From the NCBI GenBank assembly GCA_029263095.1, contig JAJCYA010000017.1, positions 62,001 to 126,000 on the forward strand: a stretch of DNA of 64,000 nt, given 5' to 3'. The position numbers were made by a program, and so were the translations under genes. Numbering within the stretch: position 1 is the stretch's first letter; each line of letters starts with the position of its first letter. Positions 51,950-59,569 of the stretch are shown in pieces. The notes under the pieces were generated by a model. That model saw nothing but the letters and a program-made list of their open reading frames with translations. It was not told where the DNA came from and ran no database searches. The DNA comes from Acidimicrobiia bacterium. GTDB lineage: Bacteria > Actinomycetota > Acidimicrobiia > Spongiisociales > UBA11373.

Positions 51950-52438
51950 ATGCCTCTTCACACTCTCGAGCAGCGAGTTGTCGATCACCTGGAGTCGGTC
52001 GGGGCGAGCTACGAGTCGATCGCCATCGATCCGGCATTCGCCGACACGGCTGCCTTTTGTGAGCGATACGGGTTCACCCTCGGAGAATCAGCCAACGCGA
52101 TCCTGATCGCGTCGAGACGGCCCGAGGGCCTGCATTGTCTGTGCCTCGCCCTCGCCACCACTCGGCTCGACGTCAACCACAGGGTGCGGGACCTGCTCGG
52201 CGTCAGGAAGCTGTCATTCGCACCGGCCGAGTTGACCGTCGCCGTAACCGACATGGAAATCGGCGGGGTGACACCCTTCGGACTCGTGGACCCGCCCCCT
52301 ATCTACATCGATGCTGCCGTCATGAGCCTCGATCGAACAATCGTGGGTGGAGGTACCCGCGCGATGAAGGTCATAGTCGATCCCGAGGTGTTCGGCCGGA
52401 TGCAGGGTGTCGAAGTCGTAGACGGGCTGGCGGGATAG
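51950..52438 (+). CDS. YbaK/EbsC-like aminoacyl-tRNA deacylase domain protein
   Basis: A 162-residue stand-alone YbaK/ProX-type domain, which in relatives clears mischarged tRNA(Pro). VVDHLESVGASYESI, LHCLCLALATTRLDVN, VRKLSFAPAELTVAVTDMEIGGVTPFGL and IYIDAAVM are typical, with the GGVTPFG loop intact. The usual catalytic Lys in the VxKT(L/I) block appears replaced in ESANAILIA, so activity is doubtful. ATG at 51950 gives the family start. Confidence 0.8.
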   Translation: MPLHTLEQRVVDHLESVGASYESIAIDPAFADTAAFCERYGFTLGESANAILIASRRPEGLHCLCLALATTRLDVNHRVRDLLGVRKLSFAPAELTVAVTDMEIGGVTPFGLVDPPPIYIDAAVMSLDRTIVGGGTRAMKVIVDPEVFGRMQGVEVVDGLAG

Positions 52439-52487
52439 ATCCTTCGGGCTCCAGACTGTCGCACCTCTGCCTGAGTACGATCTTTGT

Positions 52488-53615
52488 GTGACTTCGGGCT
52501 CCAGACTGTCGGGCGACGGGATGCCGCCGTGGATCTACCGCCTCCTAGCGGTCGTCTTCGGCACGATCGTCGGGCTGTGGGCGGTGTTCAATGTGACGCA
52601 ACGTCTTCGCAGCCTCCTCATCATCTTGCTCATCAGCCTGTTCCTGTCGATAGCGCTCGAACCGGGGGTGAAGTTCCTCCACTCGAAGGGCTGGCGTCGC
52701 GGCTGGGCTACCGGGTTCATGTTTGCGATCGTGCTCGTTGGGGCCAGTCTCTTCGTCGGACTCATGGTCCCGCTGGTCATAGATCAGACCGTCAAATTCG
52801 TGGATCAGGTACCGAGCTATATCGAGGATATGGCGGGCTTTGCTGAACGATTCGGTATTGAGCTGTCACCGGAGAGGGCCTCAGAGGCGCTTACGAACTT
52901 CGATACCAACCTGCAGAGCATCGCTGCAGATGTTGCCGGTAGCGTGTTCGGTGTCGGTCAGGCCCTGCTGAACACGGTGTTTCAGCTGCTGACGATCGGA
53001 CTGTTCACCTTCTACATGACCGCCGAGGGCCCCCGATTCCGACGCACGGTGTGCTCGGTGCTCTCTCCGGATCGCCAGCGTGAGGTGTTGCGCGCCTGGG
53101 AAATAGCGATCGACAAGACCGGTGGCTACTTCTACTCACGAGCTCTTCTGGCCGGGGTCTCCGCCGCCATTGGCTGGGCGGTGTTTTCGATCATCGGCAT
53201 CCCATTCGCTTTGGCTCTCGGACTGTGGATGGGGCTGCTGTCTCAGTTCGTCCCGGTGGTCGGCACATACCTGGGGGGCGCTCTCCCGTTGCTCATAGCG
53301 TTGCTCGAGAGCCCAACGCGCGCCATTGCCGTCGTTGTCTACGTCGTTGTGTATCAGCAGATCGAGAACTATCTCTTAGCGCCGAAGATCACGGAGCGGA
53401 CCATGGCGCTTCATCCCGCCGTTTCCTTCGGGTCCGCTATCGCCGGAGCAACGCTGATGGGTGTGCCGGGTGCGCTGATGGCTCTGCCGACTGCCGCAAC
53501 GGTCCAGGCCTTTGTTTCAAGCTATCTGGAACGCCACGAGGTGGTCGATTCCGATCTGACCGAGGAGGATTCTGTCGACTCCGACTCCGACTCCCTGCCA
53601 GAGGGCGAGTCCTAG
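52488..53615 (+). CDS. AI-2E family (PerM-like) transporter
   Basis: A 375-residue membrane protein with seven to eight helices. LLIILLISLFLSIALEPGV, FTFYMTAEGPRFRR, GGYFYSRALLAGVSAAIGW, GIPFALALGLWMGLLSQFVPVVGTYLGGALPLLIALLESP and YVVVYQQIENYLLAPKIT are the family blocks. Members include the AI-2 exporter TqsA and Na+/H+ antiporters, so the substrate is open. GTG at 52488 or ATG at 52521: the first lies inside a 20-bp direct repeat of upstream sequence. The C-terminal tail is acidic and Asp/Ser-rich. Ends 3' to 3' with the sensor kinase. Confidence 0.85.
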   Translation: MTSGSRLSGDGMPPWIYRLLAVVFGTIVGLWAVFNVTQRLRSLLIILLISLFLSIALEPGVKFLHSKGWRRGWATGFMFAIVLVGASLFVGLMVPLVIDQTVKFVDQVPSYIEDMAGFAERFGIELSPERASEALTNFDTNLQSIAADVAGSVFGVGQALLNTVFQLLTIGLFTFYMTAEGPRFRRTVCSVLSPDRQREVLRAWEIAIDKTGGYFYSRALLAGVSAAIGWAVFSIIGIPFALALGLWMGLLSQFVPVVGTYLGGALPLLIALLESPTRAIAVVVYVVVYQQIENYLLAPKITERTMALHPAVSFGSAIAGATLMGVPGALMALPTAATVQAFVSSYLERHEVVDSDLTEEDSVDSDSDSLPEGES

Positions 53616-55705
53616 GCGGCGGCGCTTTCGGGCTCGATGGGCAGCGTGAGTTCGAAGACGCTTGATCCGTCGTAGAAGTAGGTCAGGTCGCCGCCCATCA
53701 GGCGGGCCAGGTTTCGACTCACCGGGAGTCCGAGACCGAGGGATCCTGGAAGGGCAGCGTCGCCCGTCGACCTGACGTAGGGCTCAAAGATCGAATCGCG
53801 GTCGGACTCTGGGACGCCCGCTCCATCGTCCCGCACTCGGACTACCGCCAGGTTCGCGGTCGTCTCAGCCTCAATGGATACCCGGTCGCCGCCGTAGCGG
53901 TTGGCGTTCGACAGGAGGTTACGCAGAATCTGTCGCACTCGGAGGGGATCAGCCCACACGGCGGCTGGTTGGTCGATGATCACCTCCACAGCGCTCGGCC
54001 CGATGGACATGATTCGGCTGATCTCGGCCCCGATCTCGAACATCTCAGGCCTGATCGCCTGGGTTCCCGCCTCAGTGCGGGCGGCCACGAGGAGATCCTC
54101 GACGATGTTGGAGAGCTCGCGACTCTGGTCCGCGATCAGGGAGACGAACTCGCTGGTCTCATCGACGGAGAAGGAGGCACCGTGATCGCGTAGCTCAGAC
54201 GCCATGCCGAGGATGGTTGTGATCGGGGTTCGGAGCTCGTGGGAGACGGCGGCGATTAGTTCATCCTTCGAGTCGACGAGTGCCGCGAGCTCGCGCTCCG
54301 CTTTCCTGATGATGGCGACATCTTGGATCGCGACCACAACGTGATCTAGGTCGAGGAGGCCGTCTGGACACCGGCCCACCGCCCACGAGAGCATCAGCTC
54401 GGTGAGGGTCCCCTCCGCTGTGACCCCGGCGATCTCGATGGTCATCTCGGATCGGTCCTCCGAGATCGCCACAAACTCCTCCATGAATCCCTCTACGACC
54501 TCGGCCGGTGCGGTGTCGTGTTGGACCAGGGCGAATGCCTCGTCCTTGGAGGATGCCCCCACCAGAGCAATGCCGGCGGGGTTGACATCTGTGAAGGTCA
54601 CCAGTTCCAACAGCCGGCGGGTCTCCTCCGGGTGCTCTTTGAGGTGGGCCCGCAGGTCTGTCACTCCCGAGGCGCGCAACGTCTCGATCCGCTTGCCGGC
54701 TTGGGAGAAGTCCTCCTCCCAGATTGCGATCGGCGCCCGTTCGAAGACATTCTTGAAGCGCTCCGCGTGAACTTGGGAGATCCTCTCTGCTTCGTGGCGT
54801 TGCGTTACATCCTCGATGGAGCCCTCGTAGAACATGATGGCACCGTCGTCGTCCCGAACCGCCCGAGCAAAGCCGCGTGCCCAGATGACGGCGCCTTGAC
54901 GCTGGCGCAAACGGTTGGCGAAGCGCTGCGGCTCCCGATCATCTTCGAGCGACCTGGAGAGCGTATCCCAATCGTCTCGGTTGTCATGGAGGTCGGCAAC
55001 GTTGCGCCCGATCAGATCCTCGGCAGCCTCATAGCCGAGCATCTGGGCCAGGGCCGGGTTGGCATCGATCAGTTCTCCGCTCGGAGAGGAGCGGAAGAGT
55101 CCCACTGGCACACCGCGGAAGATCTCGATTCGTGTGCGTTCGCTCTCATCCAGCGCCCGTTTGGCGGCTGTGACCGTCAAAACCCCGGCGGCAACACAGA
55201 CACTCGAGATGATCAGGTTGGCAATGGCATCGGAGAGGTTGGCTTGGCCGATGATGGGCCATATGAGCTGTCCGAGAAGCAGGATGGCCATCGATGCAAG
55301 AAAGCGGGGCTGCTTGTGCCTGGGGAGTATGAACCCGCCGATCATCGCCAGCACAGCGATGGCGGCCCACAATCCGCCTCGCACCAGCGGTGAGGCAAAG
55401 CCGGAGGATGTGACGACGACCAACGCGGACGTGATGACGACCAATTCTGCGTCGCGGGTGGGTCGCAGAATTCCATACAAACCCGTGGCGCCCACGATGG
55501 CCGCAACGAGTGACGACAGGTAGAAGGCAGGCTCGCCGGTGATGGTGGCCAACCCCAGGAATCCGATTCCCGCGAGGAACCCAACGACTGCGCCTACGCG
55601 CTGTACGAAGTGGTTCAACTCGCGCCACACCGACGCAGCAGTCGAGTCCCGCGACGCCCCGGCATCACCCTCGATGGATGGTCGTGGTTGTGTCACCATT
55701 TGCAT
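53612..55705 (-). CDS. Membrane sensor histidine kinase with PAS domains
   Basis: A 697-residue sensor kinase. Six to seven membrane helices (about residues 35-175) are followed by a PAS domain (GVPVGLFRSSPSGELIDANPALAQMLGY), a second PAS-like region (about 320-450), the dimerisation/phospho-acceptor helix AAVSHELRTPITTILGMASE, and the ATPase domain with QILRNLLSNANRYGG (N box), VRVRDDGAGVPESDRDSIFEPY (G1) and GSLGLGLPVSRNLARLMGG (G2). No cognate response regulator is adjacent, so it is an orphan. ATG at 55705 follows a short stretch of coding-unlike sequence in the same frame. Confidence 0.88.
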   Translation of the reverse strand: MQMVTQPRPSIEGDAGASRDSTAASVWRELNHFVQRVGAVVGFLAGIGFLGLATITGEPAFYLSSLVAAIVGATGLYGILRPTRDAELVVITSALVVVTSSGFASPLVRGGLWAAIAVLAMIGGFILPRHKQPRFLASMAILLLGQLIWPIIGQANLSDAIANLIISSVCVAAGVLTVTAAKRALDESERTRIEIFRGVPVGLFRSSPSGELIDANPALAQMLGYEAAEDLIGRNVADLHDNRDDWDTLSRSLEDDREPQRFANRLRQRQGAVIWARGFARAVRDDDGAIMFYEGSIEDVTQRHEAERISQVHAERFKNVFERAPIAIWEEDFSQAGKRIETLRASGVTDLRAHLKEHPEETRRLLELVTFTDVNPAGIALVGASSKDEAFALVQHDTAPAEVVEGFMEEFVAISEDRSEMTIEIAGVTAEGTLTELMLSWAVGRCPDGLLDLDHVVVAIQDVAIIRKAERELAALVDSKDELIAAVSHELRTPITTILGMASELRDHGASFSVDETSEFVSLIADQSRELSNIVEDLLVAARTEAGTQAIRPEMFEIGAEISRIMSIGPSAVEVIIDQPAAVWADPLRVRQILRNLLSNANRYGGDRVSIEAETTANLAVVRVRDDGAGVPESDRDSIFEPYVRSTGDAALPGSLGLGLPVSRNLARLMGGDLTYFYDGSSVFELTLPIEPESAAA

Positions 55706-55788
55706 TAGGTGTGTCGGCACGTCGGGGGTGGCGCTAAACGGTTGAGCTGTGGCGATCGCACCAGGACCAGAAGATGGAAGGCGCCCTT

Positions 55789-56571
55789 CTAGGCGGCAAC
55801 CTCGGCCGGGCGACAGACCTTGCACGGGCGGAACCCGGCGCGCCTGGCCTGCTGCTCAGACCTGAACTCGACCGTGTGTTCGACGCTGGTCCGGCGAGCA
55901 TGGTGACAGGTCGGATGGCAGAAGATGTCGGTCGTATCCGATCCGGTAAAGCGGATTCCTCGTTCTGACAGAGACTCGTATTCGGTCATATCGAGGCCTT
56001 CCGCTTCGAGCAGGATCCGCTTGTTGTCGGGATCGCCCAGCGAGTAGTTGCCCAGATGCCCGTCCGACCGAACGACGCGGTGACAGGGCACGACGACCGG
56101 GACCGGATTGCGGGCAAGCGCCGATCCCACCGCGCGAACAGCACCGGGCTTTCCGATCTCGCGGGCCACCCAACCGTACGGTCGAACTTGGCCGCCCGGA
56201 ATCTCGGCCGTCTTGCGGAGCACGGCAGCCTGGAACTCTGTCAGATCGGAGAAGTCGAGCGGGAGCCTTCCAGGCTTCCCGGTCTCGATGGCGGAGTCGA
56301 GGTGACGGTCGATCTGCACCGGAAGCCGTTCCACCGGGAGCGTCGACCGGCCGTGAATGTGAGAGAAGCGTTGCTCGAAATCCTCTGCCGAATCGGCAAG
56401 ATCTACCGCTGATACTCCCCGCGAGTTGTACGCGACGAAGAGCGTTCCAAGAGCGCTCGGTCTGGTCACGTAGCCGTCGGCGATGCCCGTCGCCGTGATC
56501 GCGGCGTGTATCGCGGTCTCGGACGCTGTGGTCATGAGCTTCTCCAGGTCTGTAATGAGTCGGTCGGTCAT
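55789..56571 (-). CDS. O6-alkylguanine-DNA alkyltransferase with C-terminal Ada zinc domain
   Basis: A 260-residue repair protein. Residues about 38-190 form an Ogt-type alkyltransferase: GTLFVAYNSRGVSAVDL, VRPYGWVAREIGKPGAVRAVGSALARNP, and VVPCHRVVRSDG with the acceptor Cys 163. Residues 205-256 form the Ada metal-binding domain: DIFCHPTCHHARR and RRAGFRPCKVCRP supply Cys 218, 222, 250 and 253, spaced like the zinc Cys of E. coli Ada. In Ada the zinc domain is N-terminal and followed by an AraC domain; here it is C-terminal and no HTH is present. The ATG overlaps the sigma factor stop (ATGA). The zinc domain could accept methyl groups from phosphotriesters and so sense damage (inference). 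Confidence 0.9.
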   Translation of the reverse strand: MTDRLITDLEKLMTTASETAIHAAITATGIADGYVTRPSALGTLFVAYNSRGVSAVDLADSAEDFEQRFSHIHGRSTLPVERLPVQIDRHLDSAIETGKPGRLPLDFSDLTEFQAAVLRKTAEIPGGQVRPYGWVAREIGKPGAVRAVGSALARNPVPVVVPCHRVVRSDGHLGNYSLGDPDNKRILLEAEGLDMTEYESLSERGIRFTGSDTTDIFCHPTCHHARRTSVEHTVEFRSEQQARRAGFRPCKVCRPAEVAA

Positions 56572-57140
56572 CGGGCGGTCTCCTCGGGGTAGTCCCTGCG
56601 CAAGCGCGCCAGGCCGCGGTGTACGTCTGCTTTGACCGTCCCTACAGGACGATCGAGGGCAATGGCCATCTCCTCATAGGTCAGGTCGAGGACGTGCCGC
56701 ATCACAACTGCGGCCCGCTGCGGGAACGGAAGATCGAGCAGGGCGGCCCGCAGGGCCTCTCCGACTTCCGAGAGCGCCTCCTCATCGGTGCTGCGTCCGG
56801 ATGCTGCGACATCGAAGTCGCCGAGAGGTGCGGTTGGTTTGCGGGAGCGGGAGCGCAGACGATTCCGGCATAGGTTGGCGGCAATGGTCCAGGTCCAACC
56901 TCGTACCTGCAACGTGCTAATCCGTTCCTGCGAGTATCCACTGAGCGCGTTGTACGCCCGGGCGTACGTCTCCTGCATGACATCTTCGGCGTCGGTCCGA
57001 TCTCCCAGCATCCGCAGCGAACCGCTGTAGATACCGTCGGCGGTGGCACGGACGTAGGCCGCGAACGACCCATCTAGATCTCCGGCGAGATCGCGAGCGA
57101 GGATCGACATGTCTGGTGTCGTCATGGTGATGCCCATCAT
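56568..57140 (-). CDS. ECF-type RNA polymerase sigma factor
   Basis: A 190-residue sigma-70 ECF factor. Region 2: AAYVRATADGIYSGSLRMLGDRTDAEDVMQETYARAYNAL with the DAEDVMQETY core-binding stretch, then WTWTIAANLCRNRLR. Region 4: LPFPQRAAVVMRHVLDLTYEEMAIALDRPVGTVKADVHRGLARLRR. No anti-sigma gene is nearby. The alkyltransferase-Ada gene starts inside its stop codon, so both are made together and probably belong to one regulon. Start at ATG 57140 or 57125. Confidence 0.92.
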   Translation of the reverse strand: MMGITMTTPDMSILARDLAGDLDGSFAAYVRATADGIYSGSLRMLGDRTDAEDVMQETYARAYNALSGYSQERISTLQVRGWTWTIAANLCRNRLRSRSRKPTAPLGDFDVAASGRSTDEEALSEVGEALRAALLDLPFPQRAAVVMRHVLDLTYEEMAIALDRPVGTVKADVHRGLARLRRDYPEETAR

Positions 57141-57194
57141 CTAACAGAACCCCGCGTCCGCTGCACTGGTTGCAGTGATTGCTACGGTCCCGTT

Positions 57195-57842
57195 GTGGCC
57201 GGCTGTTGCGACTCGAGTGGATACCGCGGCGTCTTCAACAAGAAGACGGCGGCGCGCAACGTGCGCTCCTTCGTGAACAAGGGCCTCGACTCCACCGCCG
57301 GGCCGATGGTCGAGGCCATTCGATCGCGCGGGATCGACCAAGCCTCGGTGCTCGAGGTCGGTGCCGGTTCGGGGACTGCTCTTGTCTCGATGCTCGAGTC
57401 GGGGGCTGCCTCTGCTGTTGCCTTCGATATCTCTCCCGCCTATGAGACCGAGGCCAGAGCGCTGCTGGAGGCGAGGGACATCGCTGCTCCAGTCGAGTGG
57501 CATACCGGTGACTTCGTTGCGATGGCCGATGAGGTGGGCGTTAGCGATGTTGTGTTTCTCAACCGGGTGGTCTGCTGCTACCCCGACATGGAGGAGATGG
57601 TGGACGCCGCCGGCTCTAAAACCGGTCGTCTGCTGGCGATGGCCTATCCGCGGGATCGCTGGCCGATCCACCTTTTTTTTCGTCTGCTCAACGCGTGGTT
57701 GCGGTTCCGCAGGAACAGCTTTCGAGTATTCCTTCACGATCCGACCGCGATCGCATCTAGAGCGGCGGCCACCGGATTGGCGGAGGTGGCGTCGGGTACG
57801 ACCTCGGCGTGGCATTGGAGAGTCTGGGAGAGGGCGTCGTGA
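57195..57842 (+). CDS. SAM-dependent methyltransferase with N-terminal CC motif
   Basis: A 215-residue methyltransferase. Near the N-terminus is CCDSSGYRGVFNKKTAARN, then SVLEVGAGSGTALVSML (SAM motif I), AFDISPAYETEARALLE, WHTGDFVAM and VVFLNRVVCCYPDMEEMV. This pattern, with the leading CC and the VVCCYPD block, fits a methyltransferase subgroup common in actinobacteria; its substrate is unknown to me. GTG at 57195, divergent from the sigma factor. The VOC gene follows with about 20 bp between. Confidence 0.8.
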   Translation: MAGCCDSSGYRGVFNKKTAARNVRSFVNKGLDSTAGPMVEAIRSRGIDQASVLEVGAGSGTALVSMLESGAASAVAFDISPAYETEARALLEARDIAAPVEWHTGDFVAMADEVGVSDVVFLNRVVCCYPDMEEMVDAAGSKTGRLLAMAYPRDRWPIHLFFRLLNAWLRFRRNSFRVFLHDPTAIASRAAATGLAEVASGTTSAWHWRVWERAS

Positions 57843-57863
57843 TGTCAGGCCGGAGGAGAACCG

Positions 57864-58262
57864 ATGGGGAGTAGCGAACCGCGCTTCGATGCGATCGGGA
57901 TCGTCGTCTCCGACATGGCGCGGGCCTTGAACTTCTATCGGATGCTGGGATTGGAGTTTCCCGACGGAGCTCAATCGGAAGCTCACGTCGAGGTTGTTCT
58001 GACGGGAGGTCTCCGACTCATGTTCGACACGGAGGATCTGGTGCGGAGCTTCGACAAGTCGTTCAAACCGCCGGAATCTGGTGGCCGGATTGGATTCGCT
58101 TTCGCGTGTGAATCATCCGCCGCCGTGGATGCGATGCATGGGGAGATCGTTGCAGCGGGGCACGCCTCTCATCTCGCCCCCTTCGACGCCTTCTGGGGTC
58201 AGCGATACGCCACCGTGGTCGACCCGGACGGGAACCTCGTCGATCTGTTTGCCGTCCTGTAG
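57864..58262 (+). CDS. VOC superfamily (glyoxalase/bleomycin resistance-like) protein
   Basis: A 132-residue VOC protein: FDAIGIVVSDMARALNFYRMLGLEFPDG opens the first beta-alpha-beta-beta-beta module, and RYATVVDPDGNLVDLFAVL closes the second. Such small dimeric proteins bind metals or drugs. Metal-ligand positions are partly present (Asp/Glu near the end). Co-oriented with the methyltransferase upstream. Confidence 0.85.
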   Translation: MGSSEPRFDAIGIVVSDMARALNFYRMLGLEFPDGAQSEAHVEVVLTGGLRLMFDTEDLVRSFDKSFKPPESGGRIGFAFACESSAAVDAMHGEIVAAGHASHLAPFDAFWGQRYATVVDPDGNLVDLFAVL

Positions 58263-58281
58263 TGAATCGGTGGTCGAGGGC

Positions 58282-59463
58282 TCAGGCGTCGAACCAGGTG
58301 TCGAGCAGCTGCTCGTATTCCAGCTTGGCCCTTCGCCCTGTCGCTGATGGTTCGGTGAGATTGATCCTCGGGCCGGGGTAGGCGTAGAAGTTCCCGGACC
58401 CGTGGGCGGCCAGTCCGTCGCCCACGTCGACATAGCAAAATCCATGTCCGTCGTAGACGCTGGGCCGTGGCTCATTGTCAATCTCTGCTGCGATGGCGGC
58501 GGCCACCACCTGCGCTTCGGCCTCCGCAAACACCCCTGCCTTCGGAAGCAGCGCCGAGTTCAGCAGCCTGATCGCGGCGACATCGCCGATCGCATACACC
58601 CCGGGGTACTGGACCTCCAGCGTGTCTACGTCCAAAAGGATTTCGAGAGTTTGCGGGTGAACCGGCACGTATCCACCGGCAGCAACGACCCCCGCTTCCT
58701 GGAGCACTGCCGGAGCGCGGTGGGCCGGGATGCCGATGAGGAGGTCGTATGACGCCTCCCCATTCTCGAATCGAAGGGTGCGGGATGTCCCGTCGATGGC
58801 AGTCACTTGCTGCTCGAAGTGATGCACTATGCCCCGCTCGTCCAACATCGAGCAGAGGGCTTGACCGACCGCAGGTCCCGCAACTGCCATGGGTATGGAT
58901 TCAGGGGTGTAGAGGTCGATCTCGATCTGGTCCCGGGTGCCATTCTCTCGCGTCCATGCTTCGATGAGCATTGCCGCCTCGTAGGGGGCGGCTGGGCACC
59001 GGTATGGGGCGCCCGCCACCAGAACGACAATCCTGCCCGCCTCCAATCGTCGTAGTTCGGCGTGAAGGCCGGCGGCTTCCTCGATGTCGTACAGGTTGTG
59101 GGCCGAGTCTGTGAAGCCTGGTGTCGACTCGGGTGCGAGGTCGGCACCAAGTGCGATCACGATGTGGTCCCCCGATAACACTCCGGAGTCTGTGTCCACC
59201 GTGCGTGCCACAGGATCCACTCCGCGAATCTCGGCCTGGATCCATTCGATTCCGTCGCGCTTCAACTTCGTCATGTCGCGCCGAACGTTCGGCAGCAGTC
59301 GCTCACCCGTCATGAGACCCAGGTTCGACAACCCGAGAGAGAAGGTGGTGCTTCGCTCAATCACGACTACCCGATGCTCTGCAGAAAGGAGACCACGGAG
59401 GTGGTGGGCGGCAGTCAGACCTCCCCAGCCGCCACCCAGGATCAGAACCGTCTGTCCAGACAT
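58282..59463 (-). CDS. Sulfide:quinone oxidoreductase-like FAD protein
   Basis: A 393-residue flavoprotein of the SQR/FCSD group. VLILGGGWGGLTAAHHL binds FAD; APYRCPAAPYEAAML places Cys 156 where SQR has its key second Cys; YPGVYAIGDVAAIRL is the second FAD-binding block; GFCYVDVGDG carries a Cys at the position of the third catalytic Cys. The first SQR Cys appears missing. ALLPKAGVFAEAEAQVVA fits the membrane-binding helix seen in SQR. Thus sulfide oxidation is plausible but could also be another thiol or NADH oxidation. ATG at 59463 follows GGGAGGCGATTCCG. Confidence 0.78.
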   Translation of the reverse strand: MSGQTVLILGGGWGGLTAAHHLRGLLSAEHRVVVIERSTTFSLGLSNLGLMTGERLLPNVRRDMTKLKRDGIEWIQAEIRGVDPVARTVDTDSGVLSGDHIVIALGADLAPESTPGFTDSAHNLYDIEEAAGLHAELRRLEAGRIVVLVAGAPYRCPAAPYEAAMLIEAWTRENGTRDQIEIDLYTPESIPMAVAGPAVGQALCSMLDERGIVHHFEQQVTAIDGTSRTLRFENGEASYDLLIGIPAHRAPAVLQEAGVVAAGGYVPVHPQTLEILLDVDTLEVQYPGVYAIGDVAAIRLLNSALLPKAGVFAEAEAQVVAAAIAAEIDNEPRPSVYDGHGFCYVDVGDGLAAHGSGNFYAYPGPRINLTEPSATGRRAKLEYEQLLDTWFDA

Positions 59464-59569
59464 CGGAATCGCCTCCCGGATCGGTCGCCGACCCTTCAAG
59501 CCTACGCTTTGAACCCAGGCAGATCAGGTCGGAGTTGCCCGTCTCCCGGCGACGGGCAAGGATCACGAC

